Below the pieces are notes generated by a model. It was not told where the DNA came from. It did not search any database and saw only the letters and a list, made by a program, of their open reading frames with translations. 64,000 nucleotides of DNA from Actinokineospora globicatena. Its GTDB lineage: Bacteria; Actinomycetota; Actinomycetes; Mycobacteriales; Pseudonocardiaceae. Below are positions 54,801 through 61,448 of the stretch, piece by piece. The position numbers were made by a program, and so were the translations under genes. The stretch spans positions 992,001-1,056,000 of the forward strand of contig NZ_JAMTCR010000002.1 of assembly GCF_024171945.1 (NCBI RefSeq). The letters are read 5' to 3'. Positions within the stretch are counted from its first letter, which is position 1, and the number at the start of each line of letters is the position of its first letter.

Positions 54801-54834
54801 CACCCAGTCCCGCCTGTCGAACCTGTTCGGCTGA
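51808..54834 (+). CDS. Giant exported protein with about 13 chaplin-like repeats
   Basis: A 1008-residue protein. A signal peptide (FQTALVTGGLLMLGTGIASA, cleavage near residue 28) leads to about 13 repeats of 45-55 residues (residues about 106-770). The repeat core is LSGNxVxxPxxxPVQxxGNAxxxxG, as in DGNLSGNIVTAPIAGATQAF and DGAISGNVIGSQATTPVQLN. This core recalls the chaplin domain (LSGNVVQVPVxxPVxVCGN) of streptomycete aerial surface amyloids. Only two repeats have the cysteine pair (C340/C353, C441/C455), with a shorter spacing than in chaplins. A Gly/Leu/Pro/Thr tail (about 860-930, GGLPTSNLTGG) follows; no sortase motif or anchor. Start ATG 51808 behind AAGGAG. A wall or surface structural role is inferred. 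Confidence 0.8.
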   Translation: MQTWAKRGFQTALVTGGLLMLGTGIASADDNINPDTTPQGALDAKIVVDGRVHNNSIGTVLGDKHLPEVNRTISTSPREVLAAVPGGSLVTPLAESATERLATGQGAPLRGNKIVGGVAVPVDVSGNAIALGGDSSVSNDSTQNTSISRPVTTTGEDRAIAGNVVNLDYAAPVQVTGNAISLAGDAESENTATQSSTVDGDIETDGSDGAISGNVIGSQATTPVQLNGNAIAAGGNADTESTTSSDSLVGGVVYTDGQDATLSGNGALVPLATPVRGTGTALGVIGQANADSINSTNAQAGQESPDLGGNPVYVHTNGADSTGSGNILQPAVAAPVTSDCTSAVAVGQSDAVCSSDLVASAGGGNRSDGTDSVLGGAIGVVPVSAPVSAIGNAGGVIGDAATDQNNVIDTGAGGTAITRGNDSVLGGSLINSPVSAPVDSCANGGVVVGDSDIACENITTTSAGGDAGTAGDDSVGGGNAGQIPVTAPAELIANGVGALGDQDIYATETKFSSAGGDANTADDDAVLAANLLNAPVATPLQVFGNSAGAVANTTSDTALENQISAGGPSKSTGIGGTGSGNIVQSPVSNPLQAFGAGVSALGNGKATASNVTNSSTGDVATTDGSDGNLSGNIVTAPIAGATQAFGDSVAVAGDNEAEATNDVTTTAGSSATTSGRDGNLSGNLIGAQAGPLVQAFGAAVAGVGGDNKATSSSISATNSGGDLTTDGDHGFLSGTLVDTPAGAFVQPHGDAVSAVGSDAFGISDNATSGQIGGTSETSGRGGSLNGIHVTSPVRGNAPVYDVPVEVAADALTSASHTNDAVVGEHAVEDEAPLRLPTVGGLGVTELPFGGVFGGLPTQRSYASNPLGDLLGGGLSTGSLTGGAGNLTGGLPTSNLTGGGLPTSGLTGGLPTDIAGNLVGGGLPSAGNLPTSLPLHVTPSAGRSRADVPGLSNLPTDNLTGAFSGSLFQAPSLQQLPVQTPALSGLDATSALPVSSLTDTQSRLSNLFG
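52123..54115 (+). repeat. Coding tandem repeats of the chaplin-like protein
   Basis: About 13 units of 135-165 bases, diverged at the DNA level but aligned at the protein level by a conserved Ser-Gly-Asn near the start, a P-x3-P stretch and a following Gly-Asn. The last four units share xQAFG and are the most similar to each other, suggesting recent duplication there. A degenerate 14th unit runs to about 54280. Confidence 0.75.
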
Positions 54835-54849
54835 TAGCTCCACACAGGA

Positions 54850-54887
54850 CGGACCCGGGAGCCCCCGCTCCCGGGTCCGTTCTTTTT
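54850..54887 (+). terminator. Terminator of the chaplin-like gene
   Basis: A perfect 13-base-pair stem (54850-54862 with 54867-54879), loop CCCC and the T-rich tail TTCTTTTT. It begins 16 bases past the stop codon. Confidence 0.9.
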
Positions 54888-54904
54888 GCGTTGTGCGGGA
54901 ACGG

Positions 54905-55339
54905 CTAGTGCTTGGCGCTCTCGCGGATGACCTCGGTGTAGGAGTCGACGAAGGTGGTGAGGAGGGTGGCGAAGGTGTCGCGGGCTTCGGTGGGCCAGGT
55001 GGACATGGTTCGGGCGAAGACCTCTTGGCGCATCGCGTGGATAGTCGCGGCGTGGGCTTGACCTGCGGGGGTGAGGGACAGGACGGCGCGGCGGGCGTCG
55101 GTGGGGGCGGGGTGGCGGTGGGCCAGGCCCTCAGTCACGGCGCGGGCTGCCAGGCGGCTGGCTCGGGGTTGGTCGACGGCGAGTGCGGTGGCCAACTCGG
55201 TGACGGTGCAGGGACCGGTGGCTTCCAGGGCGTCGACGACCAGGGTGAGGGTGGGGTCGTGGGGGCCTGCGAGGGTGCGGCGGGTCTGGAGGCGGCGGAT
55301 GGTGACCATCGCGCGCTCGACCTGGGACACGGCGTCCAT
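54905..55339 (-). CDS. MarR family transcriptional regulator
   Basis: A 144-residue winged-helix regulator. The DNA-binding core is VVDALEATGPCTVTELATALAVDQPRASRLAARAVTEGLAHRHPAPTDARRAVLSLTPAG (given here as typical blocks: TVTELATALAVDQPRASRL and DARRAVLSLTPAG for the wing), flanked by dimerisation helices. The ATG at 55339 lies seven bases after TAAAGT on the minus strand, so the message is probably leaderless. That -10 overlaps one arm of the CTTTACA/TGTAAAG palindrome, fitting autorepression. It is divergent from a second small regulator. Confidence 0.88.
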   Translation of the reverse strand: MDAVSQVERAMVTIRRLQTRRTLAGPHDPTLTLVVDALEATGPCTVTELATALAVDQPRASRLAARAVTEGLAHRHPAPTDARRAVLSLTPAGQAHAATIHAMRQEVFARTMSTWPTEARDTFATLLTTFVDSYTEVIRESAKH

Positions 55340-55347
55340 TCATGTTA

Positions 55348-55367
55348 CTTTACATGCACTTGTAAAG
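55348..55367. promoter_or_regulatory. MarR operator between the two divergent regulator genes
   Basis: CTTTACA (55348-55354) and TGTAAAG (55361-55367) form a perfect palindrome with a six-base spacer, the typical size of MarR sites. It is in the 44-base gap between the divergent starts and overlaps the probable -10 of the leftward gene. Confidence 0.72.
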
Positions 55368-55383
55368 AGACATGGAGTTGCCC

Positions 55384-55722
55384 ATGCGGCCCATCGGGTA
55401 CTGGATCAAGGAGTTGGACCGGCGGCTGGAGGCCGGGTTCGAGCGCGAACTGGGTGACGTGACCCGGCGCGAGTGGCAGGTGCTGAACGCGCTGCCCGGT
55501 GACACGGGTCCCTTCGACGGCGCCGAGGCGTTGCGCAACCTCCAGCGGCGGGGCTGGGTCGACGGCGATCAGCTCACTCCGGCGGGGGAGCAAGCCAAGG
55601 CTGACCTGGGGATCCGGGTCGCGCGTGTCCGGGAAGCGGTGACCGCCGGGGTGAGCGAGGACGAGTACCGCACCACGATCCGGACGCTGGAGCGGATGGT
55701 GGGCAACCTCCCTCAGGAATAA
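55384..55722 (+). CDS. Small MarR-like winged-helix protein
   Basis: A 112-residue protein (MRPIGYWIKELDRRLEAGFE...). It has a MarR-like start (helix before the winged helix), DVTRREWQVLNAL and LRNLQRRGWVDGDQLTPAGEQAKADLGIRVARVREAV, but is shorter than MarR proteins and lacks part of the recognition region. It could be a truncated regulator or a distinct small family often paired with MarR genes. Start ATG 55384 behind GGAG at six bases; ATG 55372 is possible. Divergent from the MarR gene and sharing its operator. Confidence 0.75.
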   Translation: MRPIGYWIKELDRRLEAGFERELGDVTRREWQVLNALPGDTGPFDGAEALRNLQRRGWVDGDQLTPAGEQAKADLGIRVARVREAVTAGVSEDEYRTTIRTLERMVGNLPQE

Positions 55723-55782
55723 CCGGGCCGGGCCGAACGTCGTGATAGGTTGTTCAACATTCAACCATCAGGTGGTGAGGTC

Positions 55783-56559
55783 ATGACCCAACCGGTGCTC
55801 TACCTCAGCCACGGCGCACCGCCGCTGGCCGACGACGTGCTGTGGACCAAGCAGTTGGCCGCGTGGTCGGCGGAGCTGCCCAAGCCCAAGGCCGTGCTGA
55901 TCGTGTCCGCGCACTGGGAGGAGGCGCCGCTCACCATCGGCGCCACCGAGACCGTGCCGCTGACCTACGACTTCTGGGGCTTCCCGCAGCGCTACTACCA
56001 GGTCCGCTACCCCGCGCCCGGCGCCCCCGAACTCGCCGCGCAGGTGCGCAAGCTGCTGCGCACCCCGAGCACCCCGGTCGCCGACGACCCGACCCGCGGC
56101 CTCGACCACGGCGCGTACGTCCCGCTGGTCGAGATGTTCCCGGACGCCGACGTGCCGGTCCTGCAGATCTCGATGCCGACCCTGGACCCCGCCACCCTGG
56201 TGTCGATCGGCCGCAAACTCGCACCGCTGCGCGACGAAGACATCCTGATCATCGGCAGCGGCTTCTTCACCCACAACCTCTCCGGCCTCGACATGGGCCG
56301 CGACCCCGCGCACACACCACCAACCTGGTCGAGCGAGTTCGACGACTGGGGCGACCGCGCAGTCGCCGCACACGACCTCGACGCACTGGTCGACTTCCAG
56401 CACAAAGCCCCAGCCGCCCGGTTGGCACACCCGAGGACCGAGCACTTCGCCCCGCTGTTCGTCTCCCTCGGCGCCACTGTGGACAGTCCGACGGAACGCC
56501 GCGCGGTCATCGACGGCTACTGGTACGGCCTGTCCAAGCGCTCCTGGCAGTTCGGCTGA
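55783..56559 (+). CDS. Extradiol ring-cleavage dioxygenase of the LigB/DODA (YgiD) class
   Basis: A 258-residue class III extradiol dioxygenase-like enzyme. Metal ligands are recognisable: H10 in LYLSHGAPP and H44 in IVSAHWEEAP, with a later GSGFFTHNLSGL and the C-terminal HFAPLFVSLGA. The group contains 4,5-DOPA dioxygenases (E. coli YgiD) and enzymes with unknown aromatic substrates. ATG 55783 with GGTGAGG upstream. It follows the MarR-like gene by 60 bases; MarR pairs near such enzymes commonly respond to aromatic compounds. Substrate unknown. Confidence 0.86.
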   Translation: MTQPVLYLSHGAPPLADDVLWTKQLAAWSAELPKPKAVLIVSAHWEEAPLTIGATETVPLTYDFWGFPQRYYQVRYPAPGAPELAAQVRKLLRTPSTPVADDPTRGLDHGAYVPLVEMFPDADVPVLQISMPTLDPATLVSIGRKLAPLRDEDILIIGSGFFTHNLSGLDMGRDPAHTPPTWSSEFDDWGDRAVAAHDLDALVDFQHKAPAARLAHPRTEHFAPLFVSLGATVDSPTERRAVIDGYWYGLSKRSWQFG

Positions 56560-56661
56560 CCCCAGCCCCGCCCCGCCGTCAGCGCATCTCGTTGTCGCGC
56601 AACAGCTCGAGCACCCGACTCGCGTGCCCCAACTCCGCGGAGGTCGACTTCCTGTTCCGGG

Positions 56662-58074
56662 TCAGCCCTGGGCGAGGTCGGTGAAGCGGCTGTAGTGGAG
56701 TTGGTGGGCGACGACGACGGTGGCGGTGGGGCCTGCTCGGTGTTTGGCGAGGATGAGGTCGGCTTCACCGGCGCGGGGGTCGTCGCGTTCCCAGGCGTCA
56801 GGGCGGTTGATGAGGATGACCATGTCGGCGTCCTGTTCGAGGGAGCCGGATTCGCGGAGGTCGGAGAGCATGGGGCGCTTGTCGGTGCGCTGTTCGGGGC
56901 CTCGGTTGAGCTGGCTGATGGCGATGACCGGGACCTCGATCTCCTTGGCCAGCAGCTTGAGCTGGCGGGAGAACTCGGAGACCTCCTGCTGGCGGGACTC
57001 GACGCGCTTGCCGGAGCTCATCAGCTGGAGGTAGTCGACGACCACCAGTTTGAGGTCGTGGCGCTGCTTGAGGCGCCTGGCCTTGGCGCGGATCTCCATC
57101 ATGGTCATGTTCGGGGAGTCGTCGACGAACATGGGGGCCTCGCTGATCTCGCTCATCCGGCGGGCCAGGCGGGTCCAGTCGTCGTCGGTCATCCGGCCGC
57201 CGCGCATGTCGCCGAGGCGGATCTTGGCTTCGGCGGAGAGCATCCGCATGGTGATCTCGGTGCGGCTCATCTCCAGGGAGAAGATGACGCTGGACATGCC
57301 GTGCTTGATGGAGCAGGAGCGGGCGAAGTCCAGGCCGAGGGTGGACTTGCCGACACCGGGGCGGGCCGCGACGATGATCATCTGGCCGGGGTGCAGGCCG
57401 TTGGTGATCTCGTCGAGGTCGACGAAGCCGGTGGGGATGCCCAGGGAGCTGCCGCCGCGGGAGGCGATGGCGTCGATCTCGTCCATGGTGGGCTGCAGCA
57501 GTTCCTCGAGCGCGACGTAGTCCTCGCTCATGCTGCGCTCGGTGACCTCGTAGATCGATGCCTGCGCGCGGTCGACGATCTCGGTGACGTCGGCGCCCTC
57601 GGCGCCCTGGTACCCGAGCTGCACGATCCGGGTGCCCGCCTCGACCAGCCTGCGCAGGATGGCCTTCTCGGCGACGATCTCCGCGTAGTACCCGGCGTTG
57701 GCCGCGGTCGGCACGATGGAGATCAGCGTGTGCAGGTAGGGCGCGCCGCCGACCTTGCGCAGCTCGCCGCGGCGTTCCAGCTCGGCGGAGACGGTGATCG
57801 GGTCGGCTGGCTCGCCGCGGCCGTAGAGGTCGAGCACGCAGTCGTAGATGATCTGGTGCTTGGGCAGGTAGAAGTCACCCGGGCGCAGTGCCTCGACGAC
57901 GTCGGCGATGGCGTCCTTGGACAGCATCATCCCGCCGAGCACGCTCTGCTCCGCGCGCAGGTCCTGCGGTGGCTTGCGATCCATGCCGTGCTCGCCGGGT
58001 TCCGGCGGCAGGGAGTGGTCGTCGGCGAGCGCCACGGGCTGCCCTCCTAGCAAGACTCGGTCGGTGGAGACCAT
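56662..58074 (-). CDS. dnaB: Replicative DNA helicase DnaB
   Basis: A 470-residue hexameric helicase. The N-terminal domain (PPQDLRAEQSVLGGMMLSKDAIADVVEAL) and RecA-type motor are complete: Walker A ARPGVGKST near 237-246, SVIFSLEMSRTEI, Walker B LKLVVVDYLQLM and the arginine-finger region. No intein is present, unlike in some mycobacteria. It is transcribed leftward, toward oriC, and is separated from rplI by 395 bases with five DnaA boxes. ATG 58074 was chosen (MVSTDRVLLGG); ATG 58092 is possible. Confidence 0.96.
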   Translation of the reverse strand: MVSTDRVLLGGQPVALADDHSLPPEPGEHGMDRKPPQDLRAEQSVLGGMMLSKDAIADVVEALRPGDFYLPKHQIIYDCVLDLYGRGEPADPITVSAELERRGELRKVGGAPYLHTLISIVPTAANAGYYAEIVAEKAILRRLVEAGTRIVQLGYQGAEGADVTEIVDRAQASIYEVTERSMSEDYVALEELLQPTMDEIDAIASRGGSSLGIPTGFVDLDEITNGLHPGQMIIVAARPGVGKSTLGLDFARSCSIKHGMSSVIFSLEMSRTEITMRMLSAEAKIRLGDMRGGRMTDDDWTRLARRMSEISEAPMFVDDSPNMTMMEIRAKARRLKQRHDLKLVVVDYLQLMSSGKRVESRQQEVSEFSRQLKLLAKEIEVPVIAISQLNRGPEQRTDKRPMLSDLRESGSLEQDADMVILINRPDAWERDDPRAGEADLILAKHRAGPTATVVVAHQLHYSRFTDLAQG

Positions 58075-58181
58075 AGGTCTTCGGTACGACATCCGGGTGG
58101 TTCCGGACCACCGCGCGTCGGGTCGCCAGGCGACGCTAGGACCCCCGAACGCCCCCTTGCAAACCACGCTGGGGACGGTTC

Positions 58182-58406
58182 TGTGGACAACCTGGGGATG
58201 GAGCCGGTGAGCTGCGCACAGCTACCCGGTGGGGTGTGGACAACCTGGGGACAGGTGTCCGACTTGTTGAAGAAACCGCAGGTCAAGGCCTGTGGATAAC
58301 TTGTGGAGAAGCTGGCTCCCCGGTTCCTCGGCGTGTCGCGTCGCCGTCGGTTTTCGGCGTGTCGCCGGGCCGTTCGCTCGGTGGGGTGACCCCGACCTGT
58401 GGACAA
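58182..58406 (-). other. Five co-oriented DnaA boxes between rplI and dnaB
   Basis: TGTGGACAA (58182-58190), TGTGGACAA (58235-58243), TGTGGATAA (58291-58299), TGTGGAGAA (58302-58310) and TGTGGACAA (58398-58406), all in one direction; on the minus strand they read TTGTCCACA, TTATCCACA and TTCTCCACA. They match the actinobacterial box consensus, and four of the five are full matches to TTRTCCACA. Density equals that of oriC. Confidence 0.78.
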
Positions 58407-58411
58407 CTGCC

Positions 58412-58464
58412 CACACGCAGAACCGCCCCACTCAGCGTGACCGAGCGGGGCGGTTCTGCGTGTG
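58412..58464 (-). terminator. Long hairpin after rplI
   Basis: Perfect 18-base arms (58412-58429 and 58447-58464) with a further three pairs inside; it starts six bases past the rplI stop codon. No U-tract follows on the minus strand. It probably ends the rpsF-ssb-rpsR-rplI transcript. Confidence 0.7.
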
Positions 58465-58469
58465 ATCGA

Positions 58470-58925
58470 TCAGTTCGCGGCGGCGACGTTGACCGTGAAA
58501 GCGGCGTTGACGTCGGGGTGCAGCCGGACGCTCACCGAGTGCTTGCCCACAGTCTTGATGTGACCGGCGACCTCGACGGCGCGCTTGTCCAGGACCGGAC
58601 CGCCCGCGGCCTTGACCGCGGCGACGATGTCGGCAGTGGTGATCGAGCCGAACAGCTTGCCCGACCCAGCGGCGGCCTTGGCCTTGAGCGGGATGGTGCC
58701 CAGCGCGGACAGCGCGGCCTTGACCTCCTTGGCGTGGTCGAGGTTGCGGATCCGGCTGTTCTCCTGCGCCCGGCGGATGACCTGGACCTGCTTCTCGGCA
58801 CCCTTGGTCGCCAGGATGGCGAAGCCGCGGGGCAGCAGGTAGTTGCGGCCGTAGCCGTCCTTGACCTCGACGAGGTCACCAGGGCCGCCCAGGCCGCTGA
58901 CGTCGGTGGTGAGGATGAGCTTCAT
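58470..58925 (-). CDS. rplI: 50S ribosomal protein L9 (bL9)
   Basis: A 151-residue two-domain ribosomal protein. The N-terminal RNA-binding domain starts [40 protein letters not shown], recognisable as two adjoining blocks ([32 protein letters not shown]), followed by a long connecting helix and a C-terminal domain ([16 protein letters not shown]). Last gene of the rpsF-ssb-rpsR-rplI operon, 16 bases after rpsR. ATG with AGGGGACG upstream. Confidence 0.97.
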   Translation of the reverse strand: MKLILTTDVSGLGGPGDLVEVKDGYGRNYLLPRGFAILATKGAEKQVQVIRRAQENSRIRNLDHAKEVKAALSALGTIPLKAKAAAGSGKLFGSITTADIVAAVKAAGGPVLDKRAVEVAGHIKTVGKHSVSVRLHPDVNAAFTVNVAAAN

Positions 58926-58941
58926 GATCGTCCCCTCCTGA

Positions 58942-59190
58942 TCAGCGGGCGGTCGAGGTGTACGGGAGCAGAGCGACCTCGCGGGCGTTCTTGACCGCGA
59001 TGGCGACGTCACGCTGGTGCTGGCTGCAGTTGCCGGTCACCCGACGCGCGCGGATCTTCCCGCGGTCGGAGATGTACTTGCGCAGCAGCGTGGTGTCCTT
59101 GTAGTCAATGTTGACCGGGCGGTCCTTCTTGACGTCCTTGCAGAAGACGCAGACCTTCTTCTTCGGCTTGCGGATGGGTGGCTTTGCCAC
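58942..59190 (-). CDS. rpsR: 30S ribosomal protein S18 (bS18), zinc-type
   Basis: An 82-residue small-subunit protein. KVCVFCKD (C14 and C17) with a later NCSQHQRD suggests the zinc-ribbon (C+) form rather than a zinc-free paralogue. Central [18 protein letters not shown] and RARRVTGNC are canonical for bS18. It sits between ssb and rplI as in most bacteria. Confidence 0.96.
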   Translation of the reverse strand: MAKPPIRKPKKKVCVFCKDVKKDRPVNIDYKDTTLLRKYISDRGKIRARRVTGNCSQHQRDVAIAVKNAREVALLPYTSTAR

Positions 59191-59264
59191 GGTGAAACTC
59201 CTGAGTGGTATGTCGAGATAAGCGTCTGTGTTGGGTGCGCTACCCGGCTACGGGTGCGCTCCGG

Positions 59265-59807
59265 TCAGAACGGGGGCTCGTCGTTGAAGCCGCCGCCACC
59301 GCCGCCACCAGCGGGCGGTGCGGAGCCCCACGGGTCGTCGGGCGGTGCGGACGGGCCGTTGTAGCCCCCGCCACCAGCGGAACCGCGTGCGGCACCAGCG
59401 CCGCCGCCACCGCCGCCACCGAAGCCGCCGCCACCTTCGCCGCGGCTGACCTTGTTGACCTTGGCGGTCGCGTAGCGCAGCGAGGGGCCGACCTCGTCGA
59501 CCTCAAGCTCCATGACGGTGCGCTTCTCGCCCTCGCGGGTCTCGAAGGAGCGCTGCTTGAGCCGCCCGGTCACCAGTACCCGCGCGCCCCTGGTCAGCGA
59601 CTCGGCCACGTTCTCCGCGGCCTGCCGCCAGATGTTGCAGCGCAGGAACAGCGCCTCCCCGTCCTTCCACTCGCCGGACTGGCGGTCGAAGGTGCGCGGG
59701 GTCGACGCGACGGTGAAGCTCGCGACAGCGGCGCCGGAGGGGGTGAACCGCAACTCCGGGTCCGCGGTCAGGTTGCCGACGACCGTGATGATCGTGTCCC
59801 CTGCCAT
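59265..59807 (-). CDS. ssb: Single-stranded DNA-binding protein
   Basis: A 180-residue SSB. The OB fold occupies residues 1-115 ([54 protein letters not shown]). A glycine-rich linker follows, then the acidic partner-binding tip FNDEPPF (DDxPF-type). ATG 59807 lies two bases after rpsF. It is part of rpsF-ssb-rpsR-rplI, the conserved ribosomal/replication operon. Confidence 0.97.
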   Translation of the reverse strand: MAGDTIITVVGNLTADPELRFTPSGAAVASFTVASTPRTFDRQSGEWKDGEALFLRCNIWRQAAENVAESLTRGARVLVTGRLKQRSFETREGEKRTVMELEVDEVGPSLRYATAKVNKVSRGEGGGGFGGGGGGGAGAARGSAGGGGYNGPSAPPDDPWGSAPPAGGGGGGGFNDEPPF

Positions 59808-59809
59808 GG

Positions 59810-60100
59810 TCAGGCGTTCTCGCGCCGCATGACCTTGGTGCGCAGGACGGATTCCTGCAGGGAGAGCTGGCGGTCGAGTTCCTTGACCGCGTCCGGCTCG
59901 GCGTTGACGTCGAGCACCGCGTAGATGCCCTCGCTGTGCTTCTTGATCTCGAACGACAACCGGCGCTTGCCCCAGATGTCGACCTTCTCGACGTTCCCGC
60001 CAGACGTGCGGATCACGTTGAGGAACGTGTCGAGCGACGGAGCTACGGTGCGCTCGTCGAGCGTGGGGTCGAGGATGACCATGACCTCGTAATGACGCAT
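59810..60100 (-). CDS. rpsF: 30S ribosomal protein S6 (bS6)
   Basis: A 96-residue ribosomal protein that pairs with S18 in the small subunit. [19 protein letters not shown] at the N-terminus, [20 protein letters not shown] and a [18 protein letters not shown] end are canonical. ATG 60100 has AGGAGGTGAG at a suitable distance; the in-frame GTG three codons upstream overlaps that site. First gene of the operon, running toward oriC. Confidence 0.96.
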   Translation of the reverse strand: MRHYEVMVILDPTLDERTVAPSLDTFLNVIRTSGGNVEKVDIWGKRRLSFEIKKHSEGIYAVLDVNAEPDAVKELDRQLSLQESVLRTKVMRRENA

Positions 60101-60249
60101 GAAGACCACTCACCTCCTGTGGACTCGCGGCCACGGACGTTCCGTGGCAGGAGGGTCTCGCCGACGGAGCGTAACAGCACCCGGTGCCCGTCCCGCGCGG
60201 TACCCGACCGGCGGCCAGTGGACCAGTGACCACCGACAACGCCGACGGG

Positions 60250-61242
60250 TCAGGTGGTGGTGCGGCGCAACACCCAGGTGCGGACGAGGGCCGCGGTGAC
60301 TCCGGAGAGTGCGAACACGGCGAGCAGGACCGGGAGGGCGATGCCGCGGCCGAAGGGGGCGTCGAGCGCCTCCGCGTGGCCGACCGCCTGGACGCCGTCG
60401 GCGTCGCCGGTGCCGAGGATGCCGAACTGCGGCGAGTAGCCCGGGATCGAACCGCCGTAGCGCAGGCCGGGGGACGGGGCGAACAGGCCCGCCTGGGCGT
60501 ACGGGGTGCCGGAGTAGTCGGTCATCGGGGAGCGGCCGAAGCCGTAGAGCGGGAGGCCGCCGGGGTTCGTGCCGCCGATGACGGAGGTGTTCGGGCCTGT
60601 GGTGCTGGGACCACCGGTGCCGGGGGTCTGCGGGTTGCCGCCGGTGCCGGGCGGCTGGTTGGTGCCGGGCTTGTTCGGCAGACCGGGGGTGCCGGGGGCC
60701 AGCGGCGGGAGGGCCGCGGCGCCCTTCTCGACGACGCCCGCGACGGCTCCGGCGCCGTCCTGGACCGGTGCGACGACGGCGTTGACGACTGTCACCGTGA
60801 TGGAGCAACCCGCGGTCAGCGCGCCCTGGACACCGGAGACGATCCCGGTGAGCACGCTGCCGATCAGGGGGACCTTGGCGATCGACTCCTGGATCTTGGG
60901 TACCGCGGCCGCGGCGATGGTGCTGCCGGGGATGGTCGTGTTCGCCGCGGGGATGGCGCCGATCGGGATGTTGCCCATCGAGGTCACCGCCCCGCGCACG
61001 CCGGTGGCGAGGGTCGGACCCAGCAGCGGGACGGCGTTGACCACGCGTAAGACGGGGTCCAGCACGGCGCCCGGGCTCAGGGAGATCGGCGTGCCCGGCG
61101 CACCCTGGACCGTGGTCGCGCAGCTGCCGACCACGATGGGGGGTGCCGCGGCGGCCGTGCCGCCGCCCGCGAGCAGGCCGACCGAGGTGCCGCTGATGAC
61201 CAGCACCAACCCGGCCGCGTAGGTCTTGCCACGCCGTAGCAT
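60250..61242 (-). CDS. Exported protein with C-terminal membrane helix, unknown function
   Basis: A 330-residue protein. The signal peptide follows a short basic start ([32 protein letters not shown]). The mature part has an alanine/valine-rich helical region with two cysteines ([10 protein letters not shown] and [10 protein letters not shown]), a Pro/Gly/Thr-rich linker ([18 protein letters not shown]) and a C-terminal helix ([20 protein letters not shown]) with a basic tail. That is the layout of a membrane-anchored surface protein. No known domain recognised. ATG 61242 with GGAGGA upstream. Lies 149 bases upstream of rpsF. Confidence 0.75.
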   Translation of the reverse strand: MLRRGKTYAAGLVLVISGTSVGLLAGGGTAAAAPPIVVGSCATTVQGAPGTPISLSPGAVLDPVLRVVNAVPLLGPTLATGVRGAVTSMGNIPIGAIPAANTTIPGSTIAAAAVPKIQESIAKVPLIGSVLTGIVSGVQGALTAGCSITVTVVNAVVAPVQDGAGAVAGVVEKGAAALPPLAPGTPGLPNKPGTNQPPGTGGNPQTPGTGGPSTTGPNTSVIGGTNPGGLPLYGFGRSPMTDYSGTPYAQAGLFAPSPGLRYGGSIPGYSPQFGILGTGDADGVQAVGHAEALDAPFGRGIALPVLLAVFALSGVTAALVRTWVLRRTTT

Positions 61243-61448
61243 GAAGATCCTCCAGATACCGGCGAGTAGCTTCACTGGGAGACAACGACTGTAACCCGAC
61301 ATGGTGACGTGCACGGGACAGGTTTCCCCGAAAGTGCTTCGTGTTAGCCCGGTTGGCGCACACCACCCCCGCAGGCACCCACCGGGACGTGGATTGACCG
61401 ACCACCGAGGGGTCCCACGGTCGGAGCCGACGACTACCCTTTCCGGCC

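Larger units (their letters stand above)
58075..58469. promoter_or_regulatory. dnaB upstream region with DnaA boxes
   Basis: 395 bases without a gene between rplI and dnaB. It contains five co-oriented DnaA boxes (58182-58406) and a long hairpin next to rplI. No convincing -10/-35 for dnaB was found, but the dnaB promoter must lie here if the hairpin ends the ribosomal operon. Confidence 0.65.

Noticed and set aside
51781..54843. A 1020-codon open frame on the minus strand opposite the chaplin-like gene
   Set aside because: Composition (Gly/Arg/Val/Ala) and repeats are the mirror of the plus-strand repeats; the plus strand has a ribosome site, a signal peptide and a terminator.
56560..56661. 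Possible short gene or gene remnant after dnaB (minus strand, reading ...SAELGHASRVLELLRDNEMR)
   Set aside because: The peptide looks protein-like but has no start codon or ribosome site of its own; too short to support as gene or pseudogene.
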